A stretch of 64,000 nucleotides of DNA. It comes from Oligoflexus tunisiensis (GTDB taxonomy: Bacteria > Bdellovibrionota_B > Oligoflexia > Oligoflexales > Oligoflexaceae). Each line of letters begins with the position of its first letter. Position 1 is the first letter of the stretch. Below the pieces are notes generated by a model that worked only from the letters and a program-made list of their open reading frames with translations, had not been told where the DNA came from and did not search any database. This document shows positions 63,277 through 64,000 of the stretch, in pieces. Made by a program: the position numbers and the translations under genes. Where the stretch lies: assembly GCF_001748245.1 (NCBI RefSeq), contig NZ_BDFO01000001.1, positions 6,787,346 to 6,851,345 on the forward strand, given 5' to 3'.

Positions 63277-64000
63277 ATGCTGTCAGTGCGTTCAAGTCTC
63301 CTGCTCCTTTCCCTCGTCACTATTCCCGTTTCAAAGGCCAATGGTTCCCCATCATGCCCGACGGCCACAAAATCCGGTTCAACGTGTCTAAAAACTTCAC
63401 TGATCAGGCAGGATGAAACTCTGCTGTTCGGGTTTGAATTGGAAAAAGAAAAATCGGGCAAAAGGCTGGCTCTGGCCAGGTCCGCAAATCCCACCGCCTA
63501 CACCTACCGCTTTGGTCAGGCTCACAGAGTCGAGCTTGAGTTTCCCAAGGACCGCAAGGTTTCCGGAACACAATTTCAATGGTCAGCCGATTCCCAACAC
63601 CTGTCTTCTCTCTCATTTCGAAATGGAAATTTTTTCTACACCATTTATGAGGAACTGGACGTCAACCGGAAACCCAAACAGGTTGGGATTCGTGTCAAGG
63701 ATCTCAGGTCGGGAACGGAGTCCGATCTGAAGGGTTCGGTCCTGACACGTGAAGGCAGCCTCGCCGCCTTGGCGGAAGATCCGGGCATCAGCAAATTTGC
63801 CAGAGCTCCTCCCCTTCAAAAGACCAAAAAAACTTTCTGCCGTGTGGCCGAGAAAAAAATCGAGGGTTCCAACAAATATGAAATCAATGTTTTGGCTATT
63901 CATACGGAAACCATAACAGGCGGACTTCCCATTCCGGTGATGCAGCAGCTCAACCAGGAGGTTAATCGGTCTTTCGAGGCTTACAAGGCCTCCGATGCCG
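63277..64000 (+). CDS. exported protein of unknown function, 3'-truncated by window edge
   Basis: Open from the ATG at 63277 (CGAGGAAATC upstream) to the window edge, at least 241 codons. Signal peptide SSLLLLSLVTIPVSKANG. The mature part is rich in Lys and Ser with a Cys or two, and contains beta-type strands such as FFYTIYEELDVNR and KPKQVGIRVKDLRSG. I cannot name a family. No stop codon is seen. Confidence 0.7.
   Translation, partial: MLSVRSSLLLLSLVTIPVSKANGSPSCPTATKSGSTCLKTSLIRQDETLLFGFELEKEKSGKRLALARSANPTAYTYRFGQAHRVELEFPKDRKVSGTQFQWSADSQHLSSLSFRNGNFFYTIYEELDVNRKPKQVGIRVKDLRSGTESDLKGSVLTREGSLAALAEDPGISKFARAPPLQKTKKTFCRVAEKKIEGSNKYEINVLAIHTETITGGLPIPVMQQLNQEVNRSFEAYKASDA

Overview
The window looks like a chromosomal segment from a Gram-negative bacterium. 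Evidence is the many outer-membrane beta-barrels, lipoboxes, signal peptides, pseudopilins and an LptE-like lipoprotein. The gene mix (Hint-domain/pseudopilin operon, DUF1501 plus diheme DUF1588-type pair, CHASE2-cyclase-PilZ protein, MoxR-DUF58-DUF4159 operon) suggests a Bdellovibrionota/Oligoflexia-like or other former deltaproteobacterial lineage. That placement is inference; no rRNA or other taxonomic marker is present. Most genes are housekeeping or envelope genes packed into short operons with overlapping ends.

Layout. 1-8.4 kb: 3' part of an ABC-F ATPase, two unknown genes, an LptE-like lipoprotein, iron/manganese superoxide dismutase, small unknown genes, a secreted unknown protein and a CHASE2-cyclase-PilZ protein. 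8.6-16.4 kb: a peptide-type solute-binding protein, two outer-membrane proteins and a three-gene operon (lipoprotein, diheme c-type protein, Tat-exported DUF1501 protein). 16.4-20.5 kb: recJ, an Asn/Gly/Met-rich lipoprotein and an M23 peptidase. 20.5-24.6 kb: a four-gene operon of two pseudopilins, a membrane-anchored protein and a pilin-like protein ending in a Hint autoprocessing domain. 24.8-29.8 kb: beta-carbonic anhydrase, a TldD/TldE pair, a lipoprotein and a LOG-family protein. 29.9-36.8 kb: a MoxR-DUF58-double von Willebrand operon. 37-44.4 kb: a Flp-like pilin, fabI, a heterodimeric MdlAB-like ABC exporter, HAD hydrolase, RhtB/LysE exporter and nfi.

The main mobile feature is at 44.39-46.02 kb: an IS200/IS605-type element without TnpA that carries a full-length IscB RNA-guided nuclease (intact PLMP, RuvC I-III, bridge helix and HNH). 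A ~270-nt structured non-coding omega-RNA region lies directly upstream. The element sits just 5' of nfi (endonuclease V).

46.2-50.6 kb holds glpK, a TPR protein and a small beta-barrel. 50.7-63.1 kb is a complete chitin/N-acetylglucosamine island. The leftward operon encodes a kinase-like/GntR fusion regulator, nagA, a SIS-type glucosamine-6-P deaminase, nagE, ptsH, ptsI and a GH18 chitinase. Diverging from it are a GH20 hexosaminidase and a chitoporin-like porin. The intergenic region between the two contains a perfect 16-bp palindrome. The pathway reads as: extracellular chitinase, porin uptake, periplasmic hexosaminidase, PTS import as GlcNAc-6-P, deacetylation, deamination to fructose-6-P. 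The window ends inside a secreted unknown protein.
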